Shown here one piece after another: positions 44,825 to 55,449 of a stretch of DNA of 64,000 bases (position 1 is the first letter of the stretch; each line of letters opens with the position of its first letter). The notes beneath the pieces were generated by a model that was not told the DNA's origin, made no database searches, and worked only from the letters and a program-made list of their open reading frames with translations. This DNA is from Helianthus annuus (Eukaryota > Streptophyta > Magnoliopsida > Asterales > Asteraceae): positions 110,314,821 through 110,378,820 of the forward strand of contig NC_035437.2 in assembly GCF_002127325.2 (NCBI RefSeq), written 5' to 3'. The position numbers were made by a program, and so were the translations under genes.

Positions 44825-47017
44825 ATGGATATCAATTTCTTTAATATGACTCAAGAAACATTTGATAGAATAAAAATATTAAAGAAAGAATTTGATTCAT
44901 TTTCAGGTTATCCAGGAGAAAACACTAAGGATATCATTGGGAGATATAGACTTCTTGTTCGTTCAATGTCTAAAATTGGTATAACTAAAGAACCAGCATA
45001 ATGGGTTGAAAAATTTGTCAGTGCTTTACCGAAAGAAGAATGGGAAGATTACATCTTGAACTTGAAGAGTTCTGGAGAATTTTCTCAACTGACAATTTGT
45101 CCACTCGTTGAAAGAATTGAAGAACAGATGAGGATTAATGATGAAAAGAAGAAAAAACAAAATGGTGATCAAAGGGCAAAGGAAGAAAAAGCTTCAAAAG
45201 TTGGAGAATCTGTGAAAAATGCATCAGTGTGTTTCAAATGTGACAACTTTAAGACTAATAATGACAAACTCGTAAAAGTTGCAGAGAGTTTGGCATTGGA
45301 GATCAAGAAGTTGAAAGACGAGAAACAGAATGATGAGAAGCAGATTCTTATATTAAAGGAAACGTGTGAGAAGATGAAAATTGAAAAATCAAAAATTGAA
45401 AAAGATTTTCAAAATCAAATGAAAATTCTTGAAGATGGGAGAGATGTGTTTAGAAAAACAATATTGAAAAACAAAAATGATAAATTCCCATCTTCAGAAA
45501 ATTATAAAATTGGAAAAAGAAGGTGAATGTGCTAGAAAGAAAGTTGAAAAGTTGGAAAAAGAGCTTGAAAGCAAAAAGAAATCTTCAGAAGATGAGGATT
45601 TCTGGATTAAACTAGAAAACAAGAATTTGAAAGCAAATAAATCAAAATTCCAAGAACAGATAAAAACTTTGGAAAATGAAAAGTCTGTTCTTGAAAACAT
45701 GAAGAATGAAAATGAAAAATCAACCAAGTCTCATCTTATAAGAATATCTCAGCTTGAAAATGAAGCTGAGAATTCAAGAAACAAGATTGATGAACTTGAG
45801 AAGAAATTGAAAGGTTTTGTGACTTCCTCAAACAGTTTGAATTTTCCCTGTCCAAAACCAATCAATTCAGTTCCAATAAGTGACAATGTCACAAACTTTG
45901 ACAATGTCAAAGTTGAAGATTGTGATGAGAAATCTGATGATGAAAATGAAAAAATTGAAAAACAAAAATTGTTTTTAGAATTAAAAGAAAAATTCAAAAA
46001 TACTGTTTTGCAATCTACTGAAATAGGTGAATGCTCAAAGCAGAAACCTGTTAAGAAGAGTGTAGAACAAAAACAAAAGGGTAAAACTGAGAAAATTGTA
46101 CAAAAAGAGAATAAAAGCTCATCAGATCGATCATCCAATCGCATTCAAAAAGCACAAAAATTGAAAAATGAAAACTCAAAAATTGTTGGTAATAAGTGGT
46201 GCAGGTCGGACCACAGTGCTCAAAAGCCAAATCCAGCAAATAGGAGAAAGGAATATCACCAAGCTAAACAATGCTTTGATCTGAACATTTGGACTGAAAA
46301 TGGTGATTGGTACGATAACAGAGTGTGTTACAGATGCGGCTATCAAGGACACATTGCTGTTAACTGCCAGAATTGGAGCTATGAGACCAGGAGATGCTTT
46401 AACTGCAACATCAAAGGTCATATTGTCAGAGATTGCCCAAGGAGATCAAATGAAAGATCGAGGGTTGTATCTCAGATAGTGGCAAGAATTCCAGTCAAGG
46501 TCAAGCCCAAAGAACTGAAAGTTCAAGAACCAAAAGTTCAAGAACAGAAAGTTTAAGAGACGAAAATGAGGCTTTCTCAAGGGCAAAAAGACAGGCTGAG
46601 GAAGAAGAGGAAGAAAGCTTGAGAGTATTTGGAGAAGATCTTGTCCTCGGATTCATCCATTGGAAAGAATAAGAGTTCTGATGAGTCAACTTCCTCGGCT
46701 GCAAAGTTAACAAGATGAATTCATTAGATACAAATCTGAGGACAAAAGAAGAAAAGAAGACGGTAACATTTAGCGACGATGAATCTGACAGGTCAAAGTC
46801 AGACAAGCCACCTTTTGGCGATGAATCTGACGTGTCAAAGTCAGACAAGCCATGTGCAGGCAATGATTCTGGTTCGTCAAAGCCAGAGGAGCCATTGGTT
46901 GAGGTAAAAAAGGAGAATTCAGGTTTAACAATGGATGATGCAAACTTTCCACCATTGTTGAACAAGAATTCGAAATCACCCAAGGACCATCAGGCTTGGG
47001 TGAATCTGTTTAAATAG
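44825..47017 (+). pseudogene. gag: Gag of element C, broken and N-terminally shortened
   Basis: ATG 44825 opens a gag whose N-terminal UBN2-like domain is shortened: it starts near the F-x-R-I-K-I-L-K-K-E-F-D-S-F part. A TAA at about 44999-45001, a shift near 45520, a TAA near 46554 and further breaks near 46620-46720 interrupt it. A very long Lys/Glu coiled coil (45130-45800) is followed by a C-P-K-P-I-N-S-V-P-I-S-D-N-V segment, tandem knuckles CYRC...GHIAVNC and CFNC...GHIVRDC (about 46327-46437), acidic repeats with S-K-S-D-K-P, the motif D-A-N-F-P-P-L and the end Q-A-W-V-N-L-F-K at 47017. It matches X gag throughout. No pol follows. Confidence 0.87.
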
Positions 47018-47780
47018 AAAAACCTTTATAAGCGAACTGGATTGTTTGAAATGTTCACAAACGCGGATCTCTGATGTGACAGAAAAGCAAACCAGAGTTG
47101 TTCAAATAAGTGAATCATCCCAAGTTTATATCGTGGATCAGGAATCAGCATCATTCTAGTGTTTGAAAAGCTTGTTTGAAAGATGTTGAATAGTGTTTGA
47201 ATTTTACAGATTGAAGGACTACGCCGGAGTTTCCAGGTTGGTAATTGAGAAGCAGGAATCGGCATCTTTCTGTCTAATTCGACAAGTGGTAAAAAGGTTT
47301 CTGTAGATGTGTCATTCCTATAGTAAAACCTACAAATGGTTTGTGTTGGATTTACTTACAAGTGGTAGTTGTTAGCTATACTTTGAAGAGATTATGTTTA
47401 CAAGTGATGCAGAGGTTTCTGAACTGCAAATGGTAAATCAGGGACATTAAGTTGTACTTGATTTACTATTCATATGAGATTGATAAACAAGATGATGAAC
47501 CATATCCCCATGCTTCATAAGTGGTAAACTTAAAAGTGGTAAACACAAACTCATTTTTCGGAAAAATCATTTTGATTAAAACAAACTTAAGTGTTTTGAA
47601 ATCTAAATGAGAAAATGGTTTGTTGAAAGGGGGAGTTCAGATTGTTTATGCCTAGTGAATGGAGATTTGATGCGATTCGATGTCAGTTGTCAAGTTTCTG
47701 TACAGTTTGTGTTGTTTTCTATGTTTTCAAGTGGGTCAAGAGTCTAGTAGTTTTCAGATTTCCTTTGAAATGTGTTTGCA
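47018..47780 (+). other. Post-gag spacer of element C
   Basis: Non-coding. It has AAGTGGTAA-type short repeats (about 47284-47560) and the CCAGGTTGGTAATTG...AATCGGCATC block also found at 10190-10350, and it ends before an internal AGGGGGAG. I find no protease or integrase remnant. Confidence 0.65.
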
Positions 47781-48660
47781 TTTTAGGGGGAGTAGAAAAT
47801 TTCAGAAAATCCAAAAACATTAGAAAATTTGAAAAAGCCAAAAACATGATAAAAACCAAAAATGAGTTTGTTGTGAAAAAGAGGAAATGATAGTACATCA
47901 GCAGACTATCACAACATGCTAAAGATTTGGAAAGTTTAAAAGTGTTAAACAATCTTACTGTGGATGTGTCAGTAGATTTTTACACATTTAATAAACTATG
48001 ACGAGATATAAACCTAAATTTCAAACTTGCTTGTTCTGTGGGTTAACACAAACTTAGATATATAGGTAACCCCTGAAATCTTGTTTGAAAGATCCCTTAT
48101 TCTGAGATACTAGGTCTTTATGCTCAGTGATATCTGGGGTATTATCCCGGGACTTCTGCTGTATGGAAATACTGACCTAGTCCCCGGATAATACTTTCTG
48201 CAAATGCTTGAAAAAGCGCCGCCCTCAGCAAATCGATGAAACAATAAAATTGATAGTCATTGCTGTTGTAAAAAAGATCCTCTAAAGGGGACCCACCAAA
48301 AGTCGAGTCGTCATCTCTCTGCTGAACGGAAGTTCTGACCTGAGCTCTCACGGTTTCGCAATTAACCCCTTACAGATATCATCTGTGGTATACTCACCTG
48401 TAAGACTGAATATTGGGATCTGGATACGGGAGTATATTCAAGTAGTGGGACACACGGATAAGTTTAAGTTCTTAAAACATTAATATCGTATCTCGGATCA
48501 GTTGAACTTTGTGTGAAAATTTCAGTGGACCGATATACTGACAATCTAGGTAAATTGTTTAGAACTTAAAATGAAATCAAGCTTAACGGTGTTAGTAACA
48601 TGTCTCATAAACTGATATGATCCTCTTACATGATCTCACAAAAATAGTGTATGTAAATAT
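47781..48660 (+). other. Conserved structured 3' block of element C
   Basis: Internal AGGGGGAG at 47785-47792, the AAATGATAGTACATCAGC...GCTAAAGATTTGG segment (47886-47935), then the hairpin block. The first hairpin spans about 48139-48194, with outer arms GTATTATCCCGGGACT and AGTCCCCGGATAATAC and inner stem GTAT/ATAC capped by GGAA (48165-48168). The second is GAAC-GGAA-GTTC (48324-48335). A third pairs CTTACAG with CTGTAAG (about 48367-48404). There is no conserved ORF. Confidence 0.78.
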
Positions 48661-49408
48661 TTCTTTACTGCATTTTATTTCTCTTATGTCAAAAATCCAA
48701 AAAGCTTTTAGTGTGTTTTAGCATAAATTTTTGAAAATACAAAAACATTTTCGACAAACTGATGTTGGAAAGCTGATTATCAAAATTCCGAGTGCTAAAC
48801 ATGATGACATTGTTGTGAAGGGGAGTGCTTCTAATTGTCAATATATAGTTTTTAAATCAACAAATGGTTCATCATATGTGAATGATTTGAAAGAAAATTA
48901 GTGTTGCAAAATTGTTAAAATTAGAAAATTTATTTCCGGGTTAAGTAATTGCCAGGTTTTGATCTTGGATTTAAAGATAGAAAGCCAGGTTACAATATTC
49001 ATTGAAGAAAGCCAAGTTTCGATTCTGAAAATCAAATTTTGAAAAATTTTAAATGTGAAAGAGTCTCAAATGTTTAGTTGACTCAGTTAATTGAATCACA
49101 ATATTGTTTGTTCTTATTAGTGTTTGAGATTTTTGAAGGTGTTTGAGCTGATCAGAGAAAAAGCCAGGATATAATTTCAAAGGTGATAACAATTTCCAGA
49201 CATCGATCCCAGTTCGATGATAGGGGGAGTCTGACGAGAGTTTGAGCCAGAGAAAGATCCGGGCGCATGATTCCAGGAGGAAGTTCTTGAAGAAGACATG
49301 ATTCCAGGAGGAAGTTCCTGAAGAAGACATGATTCCAAGAGAAATTTCTGAAGAAGACCGATTAAGACTGAAGATTATGAAGACTCGACACTTAAGACTC
49401 GTCAACAT
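48661..49408 (+). other. C 3' spacer before the polypurine tract
   Basis: AT-rich and non-coding. It contains an extra TAGGGGGAGTCTG tract near 49221 and three short repeats of GATTCCAGGAGGAAGTTC type (49268-49345). Confidence 0.55.
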
Positions 49409-49421
49409 TTGAGGGGGAGTC
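49409..49421 (+). other. Polypurine tract of element C
   Basis: TTGAGGGGGAGTC directly before the 3' LTR. Confidence 0.85.
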
Positions 49422-49845
49422 TGTTGGTGCAGTCATCTGTCGTCTTCGTCTTATGTCGAGTCTCGGGTTCGTTGGAGATCAGATTAGGCATGAAATATGA
49501 AAATATTGAAGGCTGGCCGTTTGAAGACAAACTTCCGTTTGAATTGTTGCTGGTCGTTTGAAGTCTCACCGTTTGAAAGGTGACCGTTTGAAGGATGGCA
49601 TGTCATCTTCAAACGGTCAGGTGTCTCCTATAAATACATGTCAAACGGTTTCAGTTGTAAAGGTTCTGATTTTCGACGGTGAAGCCCTGTCAAAGTGTAT
49701 TTGTACTGTAAAAGTGTCAAAGATCAATAAAAGAGACAATTAAAAGTGAATACAAGCTGAACGAAGACCGAATCAATGAATTCCGCCTCTGATTTGGTCT
49801 AAGTGCTCTTCTGATCGACTCATTAGGTCGATTCACGATCCTACA
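49422..49845 (+). repeat. 3' LTR of element C
   Basis: 424 bp, about five differences from the 5' LTR, followed by GTTTT at 49846-49850. Confidence 0.95.
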
Positions 49846-49990
49846 GTTTTATATATTATACCTGCTTCAATACACACGGTTTATCTTACATTGTTTTATT
49901 GCCCATTTTACAGCGTTAATTTTACTGTATTAGTTATAATACAAACAAACTTTTCCAACCCTCCCCACTATTCTTGGATCAACTGACAGT

Positions 49991-50722
49991 TCAGTAGTGA
50001 CGTTCCCTTTCGTCATACTTCCAGGAAATCTGCTCCCCAATTTCCCTGATCCTATTCCCAGTGCCTATCAGTTCTTCACCAAACTGATGAAGCTCGGCCA
50101 GATTTTCATAGCTCATTGGCGGATGGGGGACAGGTTCTGGATCAAACTGTGGGAGAAAACTATAGGGACTATTGACTATATTCTGGAATTGCCAGTCATT
50201 GGTCCACCATTCTTCCATTTAGCCTAATGGTCGTGTGTGGACTAGTGGGTCTGGAATCACTGGTTCTAGGTTTATTGGGAGTTGGGCTGTAGCAGGATAA
50301 GAGAAGAGATTATTGTTGACAGGCTCTATGACATCACAATTGGCCAGTAGACGGTCTATTTGGTCCTGGAATGTGATCTCCTCCGGCTGTTTAGAGCTTT
50401 CTCCGATCTCTATTCCCTTTTGCTTTAGGTCTATCCCTATTTCTGTCTCTGCTTGTTTGGAACTTTCTCCGGTTTCTATTTCCTTTCCCTTGCTCACACT
50501 CACAGGGTCTTCTATTTTAGGGAGTCTCCTAGGTTTCCTTCTGCGCACCTTTCGCCACCCTACATATCTTCTCTTCTTTTTAGGTTTTGCTTTTTCCAGC
50601 GGTGGAGCTTGGAATTCCAGAGGTTCCTCTATGTCAACAATGTAACCAGTGAAGTTGTGGGAGACTTCAATTGGCACAGGATAGAGGTTGAGGTTCTGAA
50701 ACACCTCGGATAGCTCACTCAT
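49991..50722 (-). pseudogene. Pre-gag ORF 2 of element D, with one stop
   Basis: On the minus strand a frame from ATG 50722 (M-S-E-L-S-E-V-F) runs to a TAA ending at 50219. It continues in the same frame (M-E-E-W-W-T-N-D-W) to 49991, so it looks like one gene of about 240 codons with a single stop. It is Lys/Arg-rich in the first third (K-P-K-K-K-R-R, R-R-R-K-P-R-R), with two G-E-S-S-K-Q repeats and a Pro/Trp-rich C-terminal part. It lies between the 5' LTR and gag, now separated from gag by C. I do not recognise the family. A basic, possibly nuclear or nucleic-acid-binding protein is an inference from composition only. Confidence 0.6.
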
Positions 50723-50896
50723 GCTGTGTAGCATATATGCAAAAATGCACAAAAATGCTAAGTTAAAACTTTGGAACAAAATTTTAACAAATAAACATTT
50801 TTATTGCACACCAATTTGTACAACATAACAGCAAACAGAACACACTCAGATTTATTTATTTATTTACTGAGAAGTACTTATTTCTAGATTTAGAGT
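50723..50896 (-). other. Spacer between the pre-gag ORFs of D
   Basis: AT-rich, with no ORF of its own beyond an upstream non-ATG extension of the neighbouring frame. Confidence 0.5.
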
Positions 50897-51220
50897 TTAA
50901 AGATTTGCATTTTCTGCTACGGTAGCGAGCAGATACAGATTTGCCCATTTTTCATCTAGGTTATTTTCCCTTGGTGGATTATTGCTAATTTCCTGAATCT
51001 CCGGGTTAAACCTCACTCTCTTGGTTTGGGGTTTCTTTTTCTCTTGACCCTTCCTAATAATCAAATTCCTTTTCTCCAGGGTAAGTGGGTTTTCATAATT
51101 TGCCTTACGGACAAAGATTCCTTCTTCTAACTTGGTGGGAGATTTGGAGGAAGAGGTTCCCTGTTCTTTAGCTGTACTATCTAATTTGCGGTAGATAGCA
51201 GAAATCTTTTGTTTACCCAT
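50897..51220 (-). CDS. Pre-gag ORF 1 of element D, 107 codons, unknown
   Basis: ATG at 51220, about 130 bp inside the PBS. The protein is strongly basic (K-K-K-P-Q-T-K-R-V-R-F-N-P) with a Ser/Lys-rich N-terminal third and a short hydrophobic end (W-A-N-L-Y-L-L-A-T-V-A). It has no membrane span and no family I recognise. An ORF upstream of gag is known in Ogre (Tat) elements but is not the textbook layout for Tekay-type chromoviruses. Confidence 0.6.
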   Translation of the reverse strand: MGKQKISAIYRKLDSTAKEQGTSSSKSPTKLEEGIFVRKANYENPLTLEKRNLIIRKGQEKKKPQTKRVRFNPEIQEISNNPPRENNLDEKWANLYLLATVAENANL

Positions 51221-51351
51221 ACTGTAATTTCAACAATTAATAAGTTAATGCACATATAGTCACAGAATGACAACTAAAATTTTCCTAATTGTTTTTCAAT
51301 GGGCTTAAATCAATTAGAACAGTGAGCTTAATCAGTAAGCTTGAAACAGTG

Positions 51352-51363
51352 GCTCTGATACCA
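51352..51363 (-). other. Primer binding site of element D
   Basis: The minus strand reads TGGTATCAGAGC nine bases past the LTR end, an initiator tRNA-Met PBS with a slightly long spacer. Confidence 0.88.
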
Positions 51364-51372
51364 CCTTATTTC

Positions 51373-52806
51373 TGTCACGGCCCCCGACCCGGTTTTACCC
51401 GTTTCAGGAGCCGCGGGACAGAAATCCTGCGGTATTTAAATTTTAGGCGACAGCGGAAGTCTTTTAAAAACAGGATCTTCAAATAATTCAAACTGCCCGT
51501 TTTATAACTTTAGGGATAAATTCCCGTAATTTACAATAATGTGATTTCCCAGGGAAATCTTTATTTTTCAAAACATGTTTCTTTTATTTATTTACACTGA
51601 GCCACTTTTCTAAGCTGGGAGTGCGTCACGGCACTTCTCTTTCTTTGCTCACAACATATCACCTGAAACATGTTTGAAAAAGGTTTTGTCAGCGGGGAAA
51701 TACTGAGTGAATCATTCATTTTACTAAAACGACACATTAGTTATAATTTACAGAATTAAGAGCGATTACAATGTTTCTGATTATCAAACCAACTACCCAC
51801 GGTACTTTATCACTCGACCCACTGGCCCACCTGTCCAGTGGTGTCTGTGATTATGGTCATATCACCCATTGGCTGCCCCAATGTTGAAGATTATCAAGTA
51901 ATGTATACAAAACCCCACATACCGGCTGTAACTTGGTGATTACAAAGACTTAATCCCTGTAATTATAACTTTGAAAATAACTTGGAGTTTTGTAAAACAG
52001 TTGATAAAAAAGAGAATGACTCACTTTGCAGATTTTACGAGCAGAGTTTAAGCCTTACTGATTTGCCTGTGATTAACCTAATTTAATTAACAATGTACAC
52101 ACAAACGGGTTACTAACTAATTCAGCAGTTACGTCAATTCACGAGATTAAACCCTCACAACAATTAATAAGTGCAATACTTAATAATTCAATGGATTCAC
52201 AACGAATGACAGAGCATAGTCCGAATTCGAACAGCACTCAAACATTCAAGTCGAAATCACAATGAATAACAAAGTATCAGCTCAATTTGAGAAGCACTCA
52301 GACAATCGTTGGATAGTTATAATCAATCGGACGATGAATCGTAATAGCGATCGAGTTATTACCCTGATTACGGAAGCACCTCATGATCGTGTGTGTTTAT
52401 TGTAGTATTACAGCCTTATCTCGACGTACAGACAGCAACTTTACGTCGTTTTCATTTCCCAGTTCAAGTCCCAAGGTCGGCTATTTATAGTGATTTTTGG
52501 GACATGCTTACGGACCGTAAGGCCTTTCCCTTGCGGTCCGTAAGCTGAGCAGTCTTATTCATAGGCTGCCTAGGCTCGGGACTAGCTTTGATGATTCAAC
52601 AATTGGGCCAATCAGAACATAGCAACGTTTAATTTAGATAATTATTCAACTACGGTTTGCCCCCTTCGAGTTTTAGGGGCCCTTATCCTGATTCCGATTG
52701 TTCTGAAAATTTTAGGGCTAATGCAGAATTACTTGGGTGTCTCAATTAGGGTTTTCTTATTGACTAATTATCGTCCTAATTATTGATTTTAGTGACAGTT
52801 GTTACA
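51373..52806 (-). repeat. 5' LTR of element D
   Basis: 1434 bp, nearly identical to 37754-39188. It contains the CTTACGGACCGTAAG / CTTGCGGTCCGTAAG inverted repeat upstream (minus strand) of the TATA box. Confidence 0.95.
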
Positions 52807-54175
52807 GTAACGTATAAAGAATTAAATAGTTTTACTGATGATGTGTTGATAGATTTTCACACATTTAGTAGATTTATTCGGGATATAAACCTAAAATTTC
52901 AAACTTGTGAAATTCGTGGGGAACACTACTTGGATATATAGGTAACCCCTGAAATCTTGTTTGAAAGGTCTCGTATTCTTCCGGGACTTCTGCTGAATGG
53001 AAGTTCTGACCTAGTCCTTGGATAATACTTTGCCTCAAATGCTTGAAACATAACATAAGCCCTCAGCTGATTAGACAATAAAATTGATAATCATTGCTGT
53101 TGTAGCTAAAAGATCCTCTAAAGGGGACATACCGAAAAGTCGAAACTGATATTTCTCTGCGCATACGGAAGTATCGACCTGAGATCCCTCAGTTCTCGCA
53201 TTACCTAATTTATGTACAGACATCATTATAGTATAATCACATGTATGTCTTAATTCTGAGATTCTAGATACAGGAGTATATTCAAGAGGTGGGACACATG
53301 AATGAGCTAAGTTCATAAGACATCTAAATCGTATCCTGAATAGATTGAAAATTGTGTGAGAATTTAGAAATAGTCTACGTGAATTGTTTAATTCTGAGTA
53401 TGAATTAAAGCTTAACGGTACTGGTAATTTGTCAAAAACTGATATGATCCTCTGTCGCATACTCAAACAAAAATATTATCTATAAATATGTGTGTACATA
53501 TTTCTTTACTGCTTTATATTTTCAGAAATACAAAAAGATTTTATTTTCTATTTTATTTTCGACAACCGATATCTGAGATGCTGAGTTTCCAAAGTCTGAG
53601 AAAGCTGATTGTGTTTCTGAAAATAAAACAAGTTCATTAACTTGATACTTGAATTAAATTCAAAAATTTCAAAAATAGTTTGTGACATCTTCAAGGTCAT
53701 TAATTTGAACTTGGAAGATTAACTGTGAGGGAGTTGGATTCTTTAACGCTGCCATATCTGTAAAGTTTGTTGATAGGGGGAGTGGATTAGGGAATTTGAT
53801 TGATGGTTTTAAAATGTTGTTTTTTATATAGAGTTTGAGTGATTGCAGGATAGGATACCAGACTGCGATCCCGAATGCAAAGTCTAAGGTGGAGTCTGAA
53901 GACAAGCTGGAAGTTAGAAAGAGCTTGTAGCTGGAAAGCTAGGTGTCGATCCCTAATAGCACGGAAGCTTGACGAAAGGGGGAGCCTGCTGATGATGAAG
54001 CTGTTGATGATAGAGCCAGTGATGAGATCCTGGTGAAAAAATCAAAGTGTGAAGTTGATCAAAGAGAAAGATTGTAGGATACTTACATTGTTACAATCTG
54101 ATTGAGATGGCAAAATGATCAAGACCGAAGAGGTGGCATAACAGAGAATGGTCACTGAAGACTTCGTCAATATCC
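52807..54175 (+). other. 3' non-coding region of element E, right part
   Basis: It resumes E after D. The conserved block runs about 52850-53300, with GAAT-GGAA-GTTC (52994-53005) and ATAC-GGAA-GTAT (53163-53174). About 40 bp of the first outer stem's 5' arm is deleted here (near 52978). Extra purine tracts TAGGGGGAGTGG (about 53774) and AAGGGGGAGCC (about 53977) follow. No ORF. Confidence 0.72.
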
Positions 54176-54186
54176 GAGGGGGAGTC
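54176..54186 (+). other. Polypurine tract of element E
   Basis: GAGGGGGAGTC immediately before the 3' LTR. Confidence 0.85.
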
Positions 54187-54546
54187 TGTTAGTGCATTAC
54201 GTCTATTGACTTCGTCTTGTATCATGTAATAGAATAGGATAGGATAGGATATTTAGTGCACGAGGTTCGAGAAACGAAAGTTGGTGGTTTAGCAAATAGT
54301 TCCGCTCTTATGGACAGTCCATATAAGCGAAACTATCCAACTATAAATAGGTGCATGTTTAGTTCATTTGGGAACTTCTGGAACTTGTAACGAAGTGCTG
54401 CCAATTTGCTTTCAGGTTGTAAATATTGTTAAAATCAATCAAAGAAGCATTATAATTAGTTTGAGTGTCTGATTCATTGTTTCCGCCTTTGAATTGGATA
54501 AACAACTCTTCTGATTGACTCATTCGGGTTCAACAACGATCCTACA
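54187..54546 (+). repeat. 3' LTR of element E
   Basis: 360 bp; three differences from the 5' LTR, followed by CAACA at 54547-54551. Confidence 0.95.
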
Positions 54547-54551
54547 CAACA

Positions 54552-54704
54552 GTTGTTTGTAAGAACAGTGCCTTAGTGCATCAGATGTTAGATCCACTGT
54601 CAAGGGGAAAGTATTAGTGCAAACAACTGCTTATTCTTGATCCACTGATCTGATCCAATTTTGGCTTTAATTATCTGTTTCTCTGATAGGGTTCAATCCC
54701 AACA
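54552..54704 (-). repeat. 5' LTR of element F, part 2
   Basis: Completes the F LTR after E. On the minus strand it starts TGTTGGGATTGAACCC. The following GATAT (54705-54709) should be F's right target duplication; its left copy is outside the window. Confidence 0.78.
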
Positions 54705-54841
54705 GATATAGCGTGCTAAAATAAGCGTTGTAGTGCGAAAATATGCAATGTAGCGTAGTAAGCGATATAGTTTACATTATGATCTGAATCTGAGTGCTAG
54801 GCGTAACGAGAGTAACGAGCGCGAAAGTGCGAGTTGTTACA
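54705..54841 (-). repeat. Remaining end of the 3' LTR of element G
   Basis: 137 bp that match 60791-60927, the end of G's right LTR, with a few differences. F inserted inside this LTR, so the rest lies left of the window. Confidence 0.88.
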
Positions 54842-55384
54842 GTCTCCCCTGCTTTAGGAAAGTTCGTCCCGAAATTTATTCGAAAGGAAGACTGTGAGAA
54901 TTGACACGAATAAGTAGTGATACAAGCGTTTGGGTAAGCTGGGAATGGAGGAGCAATCGATCGAGGATTGACGAGTGAGAGCGTCTCGGTGGCATGGGAA
55001 AATCGATGAGAAAAAGCGACTTGCTTGACTAGGGAATAGAAACTCACGAGTTGGCAATCCATAAATGTTTTATGTTCTCGAAAAGTTTTGTTGAGTTATT
55101 ACAAAAAGATTTTAAGGAAAAACCTATTTTATGAAAATTTTCTTATGACGTGGTGTTAAACTGAGTCGATGTTTAAACCAACATTGTAAGAAAAGTTTTG
55201 TTTGTCCTAAAGTATTAATATAAATTTAAAAAAATTCAAAAAATTTTCCATTTATTTCCAAAACATTCGGTAAACAAAGAAGTTGCATTTATTTTCAAAA
55301 CATACGGTAACAAATGGGTTTTAACAGTATCAAAAGTTTAATTAGCGTCGAGCCTCACATGGCATCTTTCCACGAAAGTTTGTT

Positions 55385-55449
55385 AATATGGCTAAAACAC
55401 TTATATATAGGAAGTACCAGCGGCGTATCCACCATGCTTTAGCCATATT
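55385..55449. repeat. Constant-core hairpin, copy 1
   Basis: Arms AATATGGCTAAA (55385-55396) and TTTAGCCATATT (55438-55449) pair over 12 of 12 bases. They enclose a core beginning ACTTATATATAGG and ending TATCCACCATGC. Inside the core, GGA-AG-TAC can pair with GTA-TCC around a CAGCGGC loop. Flanks resemble those of copy 2. Confidence 0.8.

Larger units (their letters stand above)
43855..49845 (+). mobile_element. Element C: gag-only SIRE-like Copia element
   Basis: 424-bp LTRs (43855-44278, 49422-49845) with about five differences; duplication GTTTT at 43850-43854 and 49846-49850. It is 5,991 bp and uninterrupted. It contains PBS, leader array of CCGTTTGAA words, broken gag, a spacer, the conserved structured block and a polypurine tract. 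Protease, integrase, RT and RNase H are absent. It sits in the leader of D between the pre-gag ORFs and gag. Its layout matches element X, which identifies a gag-only family. Like E it fits the TR-GAG description. Confidence 0.95.
37754..52806 (-). mobile_element. Element D: Ty3/Gypsy chromovirus, interrupted by C
   Basis: LTRs of 1435 and 1434 bp (37754-39188, 51373-52806) starting TGTCACGGCCCC and ending TTGTTACA; duplication GTAAC at 37749-37753 and 52807-52811. On the minus strand: 5' LTR, PBS, two pre-gag ORFs, gag-protease, pol with RT-RH-IN and a C-terminal chromodomain-like segment, polypurine tract, 3' LTR. Without C it is about 9.1 kb. Domain order and the C-terminal segment suggest the Tekay/Del lineage. 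Roughly 25-30 LTR differences by eye (about 2%). Confidence 0.94.
32020..54546 (+). mobile_element. Element E: gag-only SIRE-like Copia element, interrupted by D
   Basis: 360-bp LTRs (32020-32379, 54187-54546) differ at only three sites, all C/T. The duplication CAACA is at 32015-32019 and 54547-54551. It has PBS, leader word array, a long broken gag (33268-37156), a 3' region split by D, and a polypurine tract. No pol at all lies between gag and the 3' region: after the gag stop come an internal purine tract at 37605 and the conserved GATAGAACATCAG...GCTAAAGATTTG segment. Without D it is about 7.5 kb. It fits the class described as terminal-repeat retrotransposons with GAG (TR-GAG), which depend on another element's enzymes. 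Confidence 0.92.

Noticed and set aside
37754..52806. Caulimovirus-like (endogenous pararetrovirus) insertion
   Set aside because: Long LTRs, a target duplication and RT-RH-integrase with a chromodomain identify Ty3/Gypsy; no movement protein or coat motif.
54772..55062. Minus-strand 96-codon ORF as the end of G pol
   Set aside because: It overlaps the LTR/PPT boundary and shows no RT, RNase H, integrase or chromodomain motif.
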